A stretch of DNA of 20,043 bases, taken from positions 1 through 20,043 of the forward strand of contig CAKQKH010000027.1 in the NCBI GenBank assembly GCA_934248075.1, given 5' to 3'. A program made the position numbers and the translations under genes. Below, one piece after another: positions 7,732 through 14,726 of the stretch (position 1 is the first letter of the stretch; each line of letters opens with the position of its first letter). The notes under the pieces were generated by a model. The model worked only from the letters and a program-made list of their open reading frames with translations, had not been told where the DNA came from and made no database searches. The DNA is from an uncultured Alphaproteobacteria bacterium. GTDB taxonomy: Bacteria; Pseudomonadota; Alphaproteobacteria; RF32; CAG-239.

Positions 7732-8622
7732 TCACCCTCCAAAACATTCGCTCAGTTCAATTTCTGCCGATAGTTTATTCTTAAACCAAGTTTTTTGTCG
7801 CTTAGCATACTGTCTGGTATGCAGTTTTGCCAATGCCACCGCCGATTCCAGAGTATCATCACCTCGCAAATAAGCCAACAATTCCGGCACGCCGAGCATT
7901 TTCATTGCTGGCAAATTCTCCGGCAGATTAAGTTCGGCCAATTTTTTAACCTCGTCCAAAGCTCCGGCTTTCATCATTTTATCAAAGCGCAAATAGCATC
8001 GTTCGTCGAGTTCAGCGGTTGGCGGAATAAGTTTTATAACTTTAAAATCAGCCTCTGGCATATGTTTAACCATCGGTAACTTATACCATTCGGCAATAGA
8101 TTTTCCGGTTTGCAAAAATATTTCGGCCGCGCGTTTGGTTCTGGTGCTATCAGCCGGAGCCAGCATTGATACCGCGGCAGGATCGTTTTGTTGCAACCAT
8201 TTCCAAACATCTGGTATCTGTGCGATTTTCTGGCGAATTTCTGCCGTCGGCTCCGGAATTGGCGTTGTTCCGTTTATCAAATTATCAATGTACATTCCGG
8301 TTCCGCCCGCCACTATTGGCAATTTACCGCGTTTCCATATTTCTCTAATTGCTTTGTCCGCAAGTTTTAGCCATTCAACTACTGTTCCATTTTTTTCAGG
8401 CGAATAAATTTCATACAAATGATGAGGCACAATTTGCTTTTCTTCCTCAGTCGGCGCAGCAGAAATAATCGGCGTCCCCGCATAAACTTGCATTGAATCG
8501 GCGTTGACAATTTCTCCGCCATAGCGTTTAGCAATATCCAAAGCCAGCGCCGACTTTCCAGAAGCCGTTGGTCCGGCAATTATAATCACGGAATTTGGAT
8601 TTATATTATTTAATTCAAACAT
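7732..8622 (-). CDS. miaA: MiaA, tRNA dimethylallyltransferase
   Basis: Transfers a dimethylallyl group from DMAPP to N6 of adenosine 37 in tRNAs reading UNN codons. The 296-residue product has the P-loop GPTASGKS at 17-24, ADSMQVYAG at 41-49 and VPHHLYE near 65. The GGTGMYI motif is at 106-112, and the C-terminal RQYAKRQKTWF motif is near 268. All are diagnostic of the family. Length matches bacterial MiaA. It lies between ddl and mreB on the same strand, but a 327-base gap full of repeats separates it from ddl. The ATG at 8622 gives the expected N-terminus just before the P-loop strand. Confidence 0.96.
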   Translation of the reverse strand: MFELNNINPNSVIIIAGPTASGKSALALDIAKRYGGEIVNADSMQVYAGTPIISAAPTEEEKQIVPHHLYEIYSPEKNGTVVEWLKLADKAIREIWKRGKLPIVAGGTGMYIDNLINGTTPIPEPTAEIRQKIAQIPDVWKWLQQNDPAAVSMLAPADSTRTKRAAEIFLQTGKSIAEWYKLPMVKHMPEADFKVIKLIPPTAELDERCYLRFDKMMKAGALDEVKKLAELNLPENLPAMKMLGVPELLAYLRGDDTLESAVALAKLHTRQYAKRQKTWFKNKLSAEIELSECFGG

Positions 8623-8664
8623 ATTTATTCCTGTAAAAAGAAATTATACAAGCACATTGCCAAA

Positions 8665-8949
8665 TTTTGACCTGAACAAATCGCTTTAGATGAGCCACTG
8701 CATACTTCCAAGAAAGGCTGGATAATGGGTTAGATAGAGTGATTTGGAAGGCAAAAGTACCGCAGCGTACACAGAGGTACGTGAGGACATTTTTGACCTG
8801 AACAAATCGCTTTAGGTGAGCCATTGCATATTTCCAAGAAAGGCTGGAGAATGGGTCAGATAGAGTGATTTGGAAGGCAAAAGTACCGCAGCGTACACAG
8901 AGGTACGTGAGGACATTTTTGACCTGAACAAATCGCTTTAGATGAGCCA
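8665..8949. repeat. 126-bp tandem repeat: two full GTAC-apex hairpin copies (C1, C2) and a partial third
   Basis: The unit starting TTTTGACCTG recurs at 8665, 8791 and 8917, so the period is exactly 126 bases. Units one and two are complete and differ at only a few positions; the third stops at the ddl stop codon (8950-8952). Each full unit contains a hairpin with arms AGAGTGATTTG/CAAATCGCTTT (with wobbles) and the apex AGCGTAC-loop-GTACGTGAGG. This is the same design as the A and B copies. It fills the ddl-miaA gap. Because 126 is a multiple of three, one minus-strand frame stays open across it; that frame is probably not a gene. Confidence 0.9.
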
Positions 8950-9867
8950 TTATACAGTCTTTCTCTGACGGCATGCAGCATTTTCCACTAACATTTCGCA
9001 CAAATCGGCATATGAAATTCCGGCATACGCGGCTTGTTCAGGCACTAATGACAAAGGAGTCATTCCCGGATGAGTATTGATCTCCAAGAACACCGGACCG
9101 TCTTCTTCATTGTAGCGGACATCAATACGCGATACTGAGCTGCAGCCTAGTTTGTGATGCAGCTTTTCCGCCCACCGCTTGCATTTTTCAGCAACATCAT
9201 CGGGAATCTCGGCCGGCAAAACATGTTTGGTAACACCATCGGTATATTTGGCTTCATAATTATAAAATTCAACCGTCGGACGGATCTCGGTAACCACATA
9301 AGCTTTGCCGTTAATACAGCTGATTGTCAATTCTTTGCCGGGGATATATTTTTCAACTAATATTTCCTCATTTTCATCATCATAATGAACTTGTTTCAAG
9401 TCTTGCTCATTAAAAACAATAAAAACGCCGCAACTGGAGCCATCGCTCACCGGCTTTATAACATAGGGCATACTTATCAGGGTTCCCTTAGCCCAAAAAT
9501 CTTTAATTTTAAGCTTTTCGCTAACGGCGACTTTCATTCCGCAAGATTGTGCCATATATTTGGTAATATCTTTATCCATTCCGAGCAACGCCGCCCGCAA
9601 GCCGGAATGAGTATAAGGAACTTGCAACATATCCAACAATCCCTGCACTTCTCCGTCCTCACCCCAATTTCCGTGCAACGCATTAAAAACCGCATCAGGT
9701 TTTTCGGTTTGCAGAATATCCACCAATTTCCAAGCGTTTGTCAAATCATGCTCCACCACTTCATAACCTTTTTGACGCAATGCCTCGGCAACGCATTTCC
9801 CGCTCACCAGACTCACTTCTCTCTCATTAGAAAAGCCGCCCTTCAACACCAAAACTTTTTTAGACAT
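8950..9867 (-). CDS. ddl: D-alanine--D-alanine ligase
   Basis: ATP-dependent cytoplasmic enzyme that makes D-Ala-D-Ala for peptidoglycan precursors. The 305-residue ATP-grasp protein begins VLKGGFSNEREVSLVSG (7-23). It carries NALHGNWGEDG (62-72), the flexible loop DGSSCGV (142-148), YNYEAKY (202-208) and the metal-binding LEINTHPGMT (261-270). Length is typical of DdlB-type enzymes. In many proteobacteria ddl sits in the division cluster next to murB and ftsQ; here it is apart from that cluster and next to miaA. AAAGGA lies about seven bases before the ATG. The C1/C2 tandem repeat starts directly at its stop codon. Confidence 0.96.
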   Translation of the reverse strand: MSKKVLVLKGGFSNEREVSLVSGKCVAEALRQKGYEVVEHDLTNAWKLVDILQTEKPDAVFNALHGNWGEDGEVQGLLDMLQVPYTHSGLRAALLGMDKDITKYMAQSCGMKVAVSEKLKIKDFWAKGTLISMPYVIKPVSDGSSCGVFIVFNEQDLKQVHYDDENEEILVEKYIPGKELTISCINGKAYVVTEIRPTVEFYNYEAKYTDGVTKHVLPAEIPDDVAEKCKRWAEKLHHKLGCSSVSRIDVRYNEEDGPVFLEINTHPGMTPLSLVPEQAAYAGISYADLCEMLVENAACRQRKTV

Positions 9868-9890
9868 TTTTTAATCCTTTAAATTATAAT
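9861..9890 (+). promoter_or_regulatory. Sigma-70-type promoter for the DUF3108-trhP operon
   Basis: A -35 box TAGACA (9861-9866) and a perfect -10 TATAAT (9885-9890) are separated by 18 bases. The expected transcription start is near 9897, about 40 bases before the ATG at 9937. The -35 box lies within the first codons of the divergent ddl gene. Confidence 0.5.
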
Positions 9891-9936
9891 TTTTTATGCT
9901 ATTGTAGCCGCAAAGTTTAAAGAAAGAATAAAAGCA

Positions 9937-10710
9937 ATGAAAAAAATCGCACTGTTTTGGTTGTCCGCGCTGTTATGGAGCGCTCAGGCTCAAGCTGTAT
10001 CCGTTAAACATGATTTTACGGTAATTCTCGGACCGTTTAATGCCAGCCGCACCTCTTTTACCTACAATCTTGCTCCAGAGTCATATCAAATTGAATCAAC
10101 CGTGCGCACTGCCGGAGTTTTTGACAATTTATACCCGTTCCGAGCCGATTATATGACTTCAGGCAGCATCAACAACGGCAAATTGCAAACTCGCCGCTAT
10201 TATTATCGCTCCAAAAGCCGTTTTAACCGCAGAAGCAAAGAACTTGTGTATGATGACAAGGGAATTCCGGTGTATCGCATCAGCACCAAGAATGATAAAG
10301 AAAAAAAAGTCGCGATTGAGCCATCTTCCGAACATAATGGCACAACTGATTTACAAACCGTGTTTGCCGAGCTTTCCAAACAATATAACGAAGTCAAATT
10401 TTGTGATTCTCGCATGCAGGTTTTTGATGGCAAACGACGTTTTGATGTCATTTTCAAAGATGAAGGACAAGAAGAGCTGACTGCCAACCAATATAGCCAG
10501 CTGTCCGGACAGGCGTCCAAATGTTCCATGTATATAGACAAACTCAACTCTAAAGATGACGACCTTTTATGGGAGTTAACCTCTGAGCGCCCAATCTATT
10601 TTTGGATATTAGAACAACAAGGCCACCCTTATATTGCCAGAATTATGATTGAAAACACCCCTTTGGGTCGGTTAGATGTTTACACCACCCAAATCACCAT
10701 AAAGGAATAA
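9937..10710 (+). CDS. Secreted DUF3108-family protein
   Basis: A 257-residue protein with a clear signal peptide (basic MKK, hydrophobic segment, likely cleavage after AQA at residue 20). It therefore acts in the periplasm or at the outer membrane. The rest is a beta-rich pattern seen in DUF3108 proteins: YNLAPESYQIESTVRTAGVFDNLYPFRADYMTSG near the N-terminus, then GKLQTRRYYYRSKSRF, TTDLQTVFAEL, and a C-terminal half with PIYFWILEQQGHPYIARIMIENTPLGRLDVY. The function of the family is not established. The closing strands resemble lipoprotein-carrier-like beta domains, but that is a loose impression. It overlaps the trhP translation signal: the trhP ribosome site AAGGA lies in its last codons, four bases separate the genes, and they form an operon. 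Confidence 0.8.
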   Translation: MKKIALFWLSALLWSAQAQAVSVKHDFTVILGPFNASRTSFTYNLAPESYQIESTVRTAGVFDNLYPFRADYMTSGSINNGKLQTRRYYYRSKSRFNRRSKELVYDDKGIPVYRISTKNDKEKKVAIEPSSEHNGTTDLQTVFAELSKQYNEVKFCDSRMQVFDGKRRFDVIFKDEGQEELTANQYSQLSGQASKCSMYIDKLNSKDDDLLWELTSERPIYFWILEQQGHPYIARIMIENTPLGRLDVYTTQITIKE

Positions 10711-10714
10711 TTTT

Positions 10715-12121
10715 ATGCTATCTAAAGCCGAATTACTATTGCCTGCCGGTTCATTGGTTAAATTAAAAACCGCCATTTTATACGGTGCCGATGCCGTTTA
10801 CGCCGGAACTCCGGACATGTGCTTGCGCGCGCAAAGCAAATTCACTCTTGAAGAATTGCAAGAAGGCATAGACTTTGTTCACGCTTGCGGCAAAAAAATT
10901 TACCTGACCTTAAATTTGTTTATGCATAACCGTGATGTTGAAAAACTTCCGACTTTTATAGACACCTTACGCCAGCTCAAACCTGACGGAGTTTTGATCG
11001 CAGACCCAGGAGTTTTTCAATTTGTTAAAGAACATGCCCCGGAATTAAACTTATTTGTTTCCACCCAAGCCAACATTTGCTCTGCTCAAGCGGTCAAGTT
11101 TTGGCAAAAACAAGGCGCCAAATTATGTGTGCTGGGTCGAGAAGTAACCTTTGAGGAAATGAAACAAATCCGCGAACAATGTCCGGATATATTATTAGAG
11201 TGCTTTATGCATGGCGCCATGTGCATGTCATACTCCGGACGCTGTCTTATTTCTAACTATTTGGCCGACCGCAGCGCCAATCAGGGCAAATGCGCTCACT
11301 GCTGCCGCTGGCACTATAAACTGCATATTCGCCTCAAAGACGGCACCATAAAAGACATTGAGATAAATGAACACAACCGCAAAGATTTTGAGTTTGCCGT
11401 TGAAGAAGATTTTCGCCCCGGTGAATACTACGAAATTGTAGAAGACGAGCATGGCGGCTATATGCTCAACTCCAAAGATATGTGTCTTCTGCCCAGACTC
11501 CCTGATTTATTGAGTATTGGTATGGATTCGCTTAAGGTTGAAGGGCGCAACAAAACCGAATATTACGCCGCCATAGTCGCTAGAACATATCGGCAAGCCA
11601 TTGATGACTGGTACCAAGATCCGCAAAATTGGAATTCTCAAAAATATATGGACGATTTATATACTCTGCAGAATCGAGGTTATTGCTTGGGCTTTCATGA
11701 CGGACAGCTCACCAACATCAGTCAAAATTATGAATATACCCGCACTTTAGGCGATTGGCTATTTGCCGGATCGATCATCGAATGGCAGGGTGATGACGCT
11801 ATTTTTGAAATCCGTAACTATATCAATAGCGGTGAATTTATAGAATTTTTATTGCCGAACGGTCTCTCCAACCTGCGCTTGACCCTAACTGAATTTGAAG
11901 ATGCCGTCAGCGGAGAAATAACTCCTCGTGTCTCCGCCGGAGAGGGCAAAAAGATTCGTTTGCGCCCTCAAGTTTGGAGCAAGCCCATTGCTGAGATCAA
12001 AAAAATCTTGCCGCAATATGTGATTGCTCGCAAATTTTCCCCTTTGCAAGGTGAGCAACGCGAAATGCTGGATCGCAAAAAGCACGAGTTTGCGCTTTTG
12101 CAACAAAAATCTACCAGCTAG
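10715..12121 (+). CDS. trhP: TrhP-type U32-family tRNA uridine-34 hydroxylation protein
   Basis: TrhP (E. coli YegQ) is needed for prephenate-dependent 5-hydroxyuridine formation at the wobble position of tRNA. The 468-residue protein follows that family along its length: LLLPAGSLVKLKTAILYGADAVYAG at the start and LFVSTQANICSAQAVKFWQ near 113. The U32 signature ECFMHGAMCMSYSGRCLIS is at 162-180 and NQGKCAHCCRWHY at 189-201. VEDEHGGYMLNSKDM and DSLKVEGRNKTEYYAAIVARTY follow, then a C-terminal beta domain after the QNYEYTRTLG segment. Cys170, 177, 193 and 197 match the conserved cysteines thought to hold an Fe-S cluster. Other U32 members (RlhA, UbiU/V) are less similar in the C-terminal half. 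Its last 11 bases overlap the convergent gene at 12111. Confidence 0.85.
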   Translation: MLSKAELLLPAGSLVKLKTAILYGADAVYAGTPDMCLRAQSKFTLEELQEGIDFVHACGKKIYLTLNLFMHNRDVEKLPTFIDTLRQLKPDGVLIADPGVFQFVKEHAPELNLFVSTQANICSAQAVKFWQKQGAKLCVLGREVTFEEMKQIREQCPDILLECFMHGAMCMSYSGRCLISNYLADRSANQGKCAHCCRWHYKLHIRLKDGTIKDIEINEHNRKDFEFAVEEDFRPGEYYEIVEDEHGGYMLNSKDMCLLPRLPDLLSIGMDSLKVEGRNKTEYYAAIVARTYRQAIDDWYQDPQNWNSQKYMDDLYTLQNRGYCLGFHDGQLTNISQNYEYTRTLGDWLFAGSIIEWQGDDAIFEIRNYINSGEFIEFLLPNGLSNLRLTLTEFEDAVSGEITPRVSAGEGKKIRLRPQVWSKPIAEIKKILPQYVIARKFSPLQGEQREMLDRKKHEFALLQQKSTS

Positions 12122-12599
12122 CCTCGGCTTTCTTTAAGATCTCTAAAGTCTTTTCGCCCAAAGCAGTAATCCGGCGCAAATCGGCACTATCGCCCTTATC
12201 TTTATAGATATTTGTCAGTTGGTTGACTATCGCCAAAATTTTGCGGCATTTTTCAACCATATGAACATTTTCATTGCCGGCAATATTCAACATTTTCTCC
12301 AGCATATGCGCTTTTTGCTTATCATTATGAGATATCGCCAACGCTTTGTCCCAATACATTGAGGCCGCCGCCGGCACTCCTTTATGAAAATACGCGTCGC
12401 CAATGTGATTATACGCCCAATACAACAACATATCGCGTTTAGTACTTTTTTCTGCTCGGCAAGATTTATCTCCGGCGCAAAAATTAACCACTTTATCATA
12501 GGCTGATATCATTTCATTCACATCTTTGCTTTGCGCCACTTGTTGATTAGCCAAGCGAAACGCCTGCATAATATTTTGTGGTTGCCCTTCGGTCTGCAT
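12111..12599 (-). CDS. Hypothetical helical (TPR-like) protein
   Basis: A 162-residue protein without signal peptide or membrane segment, probably cytoplasmic. The segment LLYWAYNHIGDAYFHKGVPAAASMYWDKALAIS has the spacing of a TPR unit (small residues at A/G positions, paired helices). The rest is helical and charged. An upstream TTG at 12605 is possible, but ATG at 12599 is chosen because AGGAG lies eight bases before it. That AGGAG overlaps the stop codon (TAGGAG) of the DUF2769-like gene, so the two are an operon with coupled translation. I do not recognise a specific family. A role in protein-protein contacts is the most that TPR-like helices suggest. Confidence 0.75.
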   Translation of the reverse strand: MQTEGQPQNIMQAFRLANQQVAQSKDVNEMISAYDKVVNFCAGDKSCRAEKSTKRDMLLYWAYNHIGDAYFHKGVPAAASMYWDKALAISHNDKQKAHMLEKMLNIAGNENVHMVEKCRKILAIVNQLTNIYKDKGDSADLRRITALGEKTLEILKKAEASW

Positions 12600-12609
12600 T
12601 GTCAAACTC

Positions 12610-12921
12610 CTAATTTTTATGATATCCGGTTTTGCAAGCTCGGCTGATTTCTCCGCCGGTTTTCAGGCAATAATCCTCACGAACCAAGCCATACTTTGCA
12701 TGTATAGGACAATCTTCACATAAACAGCCCTTATCTTCATCTATGCAATGACTTTTTTCAAAAGCGCAAAACATTCCCTCAAAATGCTCAACATTATCCA
12801 GATTTTCGGTTAATTTTAGCAGATTTAACGGATAATTTTTAATTTTACAGCCCATGGTATAAGACGGACAGTTGCGACAGCGACATTCTTTCAAATTTTC
12901 CTTGGTTCTTTCAACTTGCAT
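12610..12921 (-). CDS. Small cysteine-rich DUF2769-like protein
   Basis: A 103-residue protein with eleven cysteines. They include two CxCxxC clusters (C13-x-C15-xx-C18 and C66-x-C68-xx-C71) plus Cys25, 52, 59 and 85. The spacing and the CRNCPSY...FC...CI...KGCLCEDCP pattern resemble DUF2769, a family found in archaea and scattered bacteria. The cysteines suggest a metal or Fe-S site; the role is unknown. The frame is open to 12948, but ATG at 12921 is chosen because GAGGAG lies eight bases upstream. It is the first gene of a two-gene operon with the TPR-like gene, driven by the promoter at 12996-13024. Confidence 0.8.
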   Translation of the reverse strand: MQVERTKENLKECRCRNCPSYTMGCKIKNYPLNLLKLTENLDNVEHFEGMFCAFEKSHCIDEDKGCLCEDCPIHAKYGLVREDYCLKTGGEISRACKTGYHKN

Positions 12922-12995
12922 TTTCTTACTCCTCAGCAATTTTAACATTTCAGAAGTAAGATTTTTATCTTCAAAATCAATATGTCGTTTTTGCT

Positions 12996-13024
12996 ATATT
13001 ATTCAACCAGCCGTAGAGTGTCAA
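12996..13024 (-). promoter_or_regulatory. Near-consensus sigma-70 promoter for the DUF2769-TPR operon
   Basis: On the minus strand a perfect -35 TTGACA (13024-13019) and a -10 TAATAT (13001-12996) are separated by exactly 17 bases. Transcription would start near 12989, leaving a leader of about 70 bases before the ATG at 12921. It lies downstream of the rplI terminator, so the operon has its own promoter. This is the best sigma-70 match I found in the window. Confidence 0.7.
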
Positions 13025-13101
13025 AATCTCGCCTCTTTTAATGAAGACTAGTTCTGCGCAATTTCAAATAAATGTTTTAGGCGGAAATAAATTAAATTCA
13101 T

Positions 13102-13132
13102 AAAAAAACCTGCTTATTTCTAAGCAGGTTTT
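13102..13132 (-). terminator. Rho-independent terminator of rpsF-rpsR-rplI
   Basis: Stem arms AACCTGCTTA and TAAGCAGGTT enclose a four-base loop. On the minus strand the stem is followed by seven T residues. It starts about 20 bases after the rplI stop. The A/T-runs on both sides mean it could also work on the plus strand. Confidence 0.92.
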
Positions 13133-13150
13133 TTAGGTCGCTAGAACAGC

Positions 13151-13636
13151 TTATTCAGCTGAAAAAGCTTTTGCTTGTTTGCCAGCTTCGTCATCAGTGC
13201 GGGCAACGTTTACCAAAATGGTTTGAGAAACCTCAGGGTGGAGGTTCAATTTTACCGTGTAAACACCCAAATCTTTGATGGCTCTGTCCAGCTGAACCTG
13301 ACGACGCTCAATGGCGTAGCCGGCCTCTTTAACAGCGGCGGCAATGTCACGAATGGTAACAGAACCATAAAGCTGTCCGGTCTCGGCAGCCTGACGAATC
13401 AGGACAGCAGAGAAACCCTTAAGAGCTTCTGCCAACTTGTCAGCCTCTTCACGCAATTTTTGGTTGTGAGCTTCCAATTCGGCTTTCTGTTTTTCATAAA
13501 CAGCCAGATTGGCCTCAGTAGCGCGCAAAGCTTTTTTTGTCGGCAACAGATAGTTACGGGCATAACCGTTTTTAACGTTTACTTTTTCGCCCATTTTACC
13601 CAATTTTTCTACGTGTTCGAGCAGAATAACTTCCAT
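13151..13636 (-). CDS. rplI: Ribosomal protein bL9
   Basis: Large-subunit protein that binds 23S rRNA near the L1 stalk. The 161-residue product starts MEVILLEHVEKLGKMGEKVNVK and has the diagnostic GYARNYLLP at 24-32. The long linking helix follows (about 40-75), then a C-terminal domain with GQLYGSVTIRDIA and AIKDLGVYTVKLNLHPEV. The tail beyond the C-domain is short and acidic to mixed. AGGAG lies before the ATG, immediately after the rpsR stop (13-base gap). It is the third and last gene of the ribosomal operon and is followed by the terminator at 13102-13132. Confidence 0.98.
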   Translation of the reverse strand: MEVILLEHVEKLGKMGEKVNVKNGYARNYLLPTKKALRATEANLAVYEKQKAELEAHNQKLREEADKLAEALKGFSAVLIRQAAETGQLYGSVTIRDIAAAVKEAGYAIERRQVQLDRAIKDLGVYTVKLNLHPEVSQTILVNVARTDDEAGKQAKAFSAE

Positions 13637-13649
13637 TTCTTTTCTCCTC

Positions 13650-13877
13650 TTACATAGCTACATAGGGCAACAAGCCAAGATAACGAGCGCGTTTGATAGC
13701 ACGAGCCAATTCTCTTTGCTTTTTGGCGGAAACTGAAGTGATGCGGCTAGGAATGATTTTGCCTTTCTCAGAGATATAACGAGAAAGCAACTTCACATCT
13801 TTGTAGTCGATCTTGAGGCCGTCTTCACCAGAAAACGGGCAACTCTTTTTTCTTCTAAAGAATACTTGTTTAGCCAT
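13650..13877 (-). CDS. rpsR: Ribosomal protein bS18
   Basis: Small-subunit protein that pairs with bS6 on 16S rRNA. The 75-residue product starts MAKQVFFRRKKSCPFSGED and contains IDYKDVKLLSRYISEKGKIIPSRIT and KKQRELARAIKRARYLGLLPY, the family core. The frame continues to 13898, but ATG at 13877 is the right start: AGGAG lies seven bases upstream and the protein then has normal length. That AGGAG overlaps the rpsF stop codon (TAGGAG), so translation is coupled. Confidence 0.98.
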   Translation of the reverse strand: MAKQVFFRRKKSCPFSGEDGLKIDYKDVKLLSRYISEKGKIIPSRITSVSAKKQRELARAIKRARYLGLLPYVAM

Positions 13878-13887
13878 TGTGTTTCTC

Positions 13888-14226
13888 CTATTCTTCAACA
13901 GCAGACGCTTCTGAACTGTCAGAATTCAGGGCCTCAGAAAAATCTTCAACCTTAACAGTCATATAGCGGATGATGTCTTCATTAACTCTGAGCAAGCGCT
14001 CATATTCTGCAATAGCCTGAGCCGGAGCAGAAATGTTCAAGAGAACATAGTGGCCTTTGCGGTTCTTTTTGATACGATAAGCCAGGTTCTTAAGACCCCA
14101 GTTATCAACGCGGACAACTTCACCACCCTGGTCGGCAATAACTTTGCTCATGTCTGAAACAATGTTGCTAACCTGTGAAGCGCCCAAATCTTGACGTGCA
14201 ATCAGCACGCTTTCATATTTGGTCAT
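13888..14226 (-). CDS. rpsF: Ribosomal protein bS6
   Basis: Small-subunit protein that forms a dimer with bS18. The 112-residue product starts MTKYESVLIARQDLGASQV. It has the family's GGEVVRVDNWGLKNLAYRIKKNRKGHYVLLNI core and a short acidic tail ending in EE. The open frame reaches back to 14334, but ATG at 14226 with AAGGAG about nine bases upstream gives the true N-terminus. It is the first gene of the operon with rpsR and rplI. The leader of about 90 bases before it could hold a regulatory RNA. Confidence 0.98.
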   Translation of the reverse strand: MTKYESVLIARQDLGASQVSNIVSDMSKVIADQGGEVVRVDNWGLKNLAYRIKKNRKGHYVLLNISAPAQAIAEYERLLRVNEDIIRYMTVKVEDFSEALNSDSSEASAVEE

Positions 14227-14350
14227 TATATAAATCTCCTTATGGATTCTCAACAAATAGCTTATAAAAAGCCGGTTCTTGTATAGCCAAACTCCAATGG
14301 AGCATGGCAAGGGACGAGCCTGAAAATAGCACAAAAACTTAATTTTGCAA
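14227..14350 (-). promoter_or_regulatory. rpsF leader with candidate promoter and hairpin
   Basis: On the minus strand TTGCAA (14350-14345) and TATTTT (14328-14323) are 16 bases apart and could be a weak promoter. The transcript would begin near 14316. It would contain an imperfect hairpin at 14286-14307 (arms GCCA/TGGC and CTCC/GGAG) and then a CCGG-containing stretch near 14270. Many bacteria have an S6:S18-binding leader with a conserved CCG before rpsF. The resemblance here is slight and the assignment is a guess. Confidence 0.3.
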
Positions 14351-14414
14351 GAGTTTTTTAATGAAGATTTAATCTTTTGGTTTTAGGGTAGAATTGAAGA
14401 AGAGGGTTAGGCTT

Positions 14415-14720
14415 ATGCATTTGAGAAAATATTTGCTCATAAACGGATTGCCGGCGCTGTTGCTGTTATTGACGGCGACAAAAGCTTTTGCAATGGCAGA
14501 AAATGAGGAAATCGGATTACAAAATCTGCGAGACCGAACAATAGTCCATTGCCACAGCAACGGCGAAAATTCGGCGGAAGCCTGCGCCAGATATTTTGAA
14601 TCCAAGGGCTATGTCCGCTTTAGAGATATTCCTTACAAAACCGCAAATTATGATTTTTTGAAGGTTGACACATACCCGACCAGACGCTGGCGGGATTCTG
14701 AGACCACGCCGCGCTGGTAG
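14415..14720 (+). CDS. Small secreted hypothetical protein
   Basis: A 101-residue protein with a signal peptide (KYLLINGLPALLLLLTATKAFA, likely cleavage after AFA). It leaves a mature part of about 75 residues with two cysteines (HCHSNGENSAEAC) that could form a disulfide. No known family is recognised. ATG at 14415 is preferred, with GAGG about nine bases upstream; an in-frame TTG at 14394 would add seven basic residues. The stop is followed within a few bases by the comM start, so the two are co-transcribed. The C-terminus is rich in Arg, Thr and Trp. It is probably a periplasmic protein of unknown role. Confidence 0.65.
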   Translation: MHLRKYLLINGLPALLLLLTATKAFAMAENEEIGLQNLRDRTIVHCHSNGENSAEACARYFESKGYVRFRDIPYKTANYDFLKVDTYPTRRWRDSETTPRW

Positions 14721-14726
14721 GTGGCT

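Noticed and set aside
8665..8949. CRISPR-like array
   Set aside because: Repeats are direct and head to tail with no unique spacers, and no cas genes are present.
8615..9001. Minus-strand open frame of 128 codons with internally repeated protein sequence
   Set aside because: It is the translation of the 126-bp tandem repeat plus the end of ddl in another frame; the unit length being a multiple of three explains why it stays open. No convincing ribosome site or family.
14227..14334. N-terminal extension of the rpsF frame
   Set aside because: bS6 starts at MTKYE with a strong AAGGAG at the right distance; the extension covers the leader region and is not part of the family.
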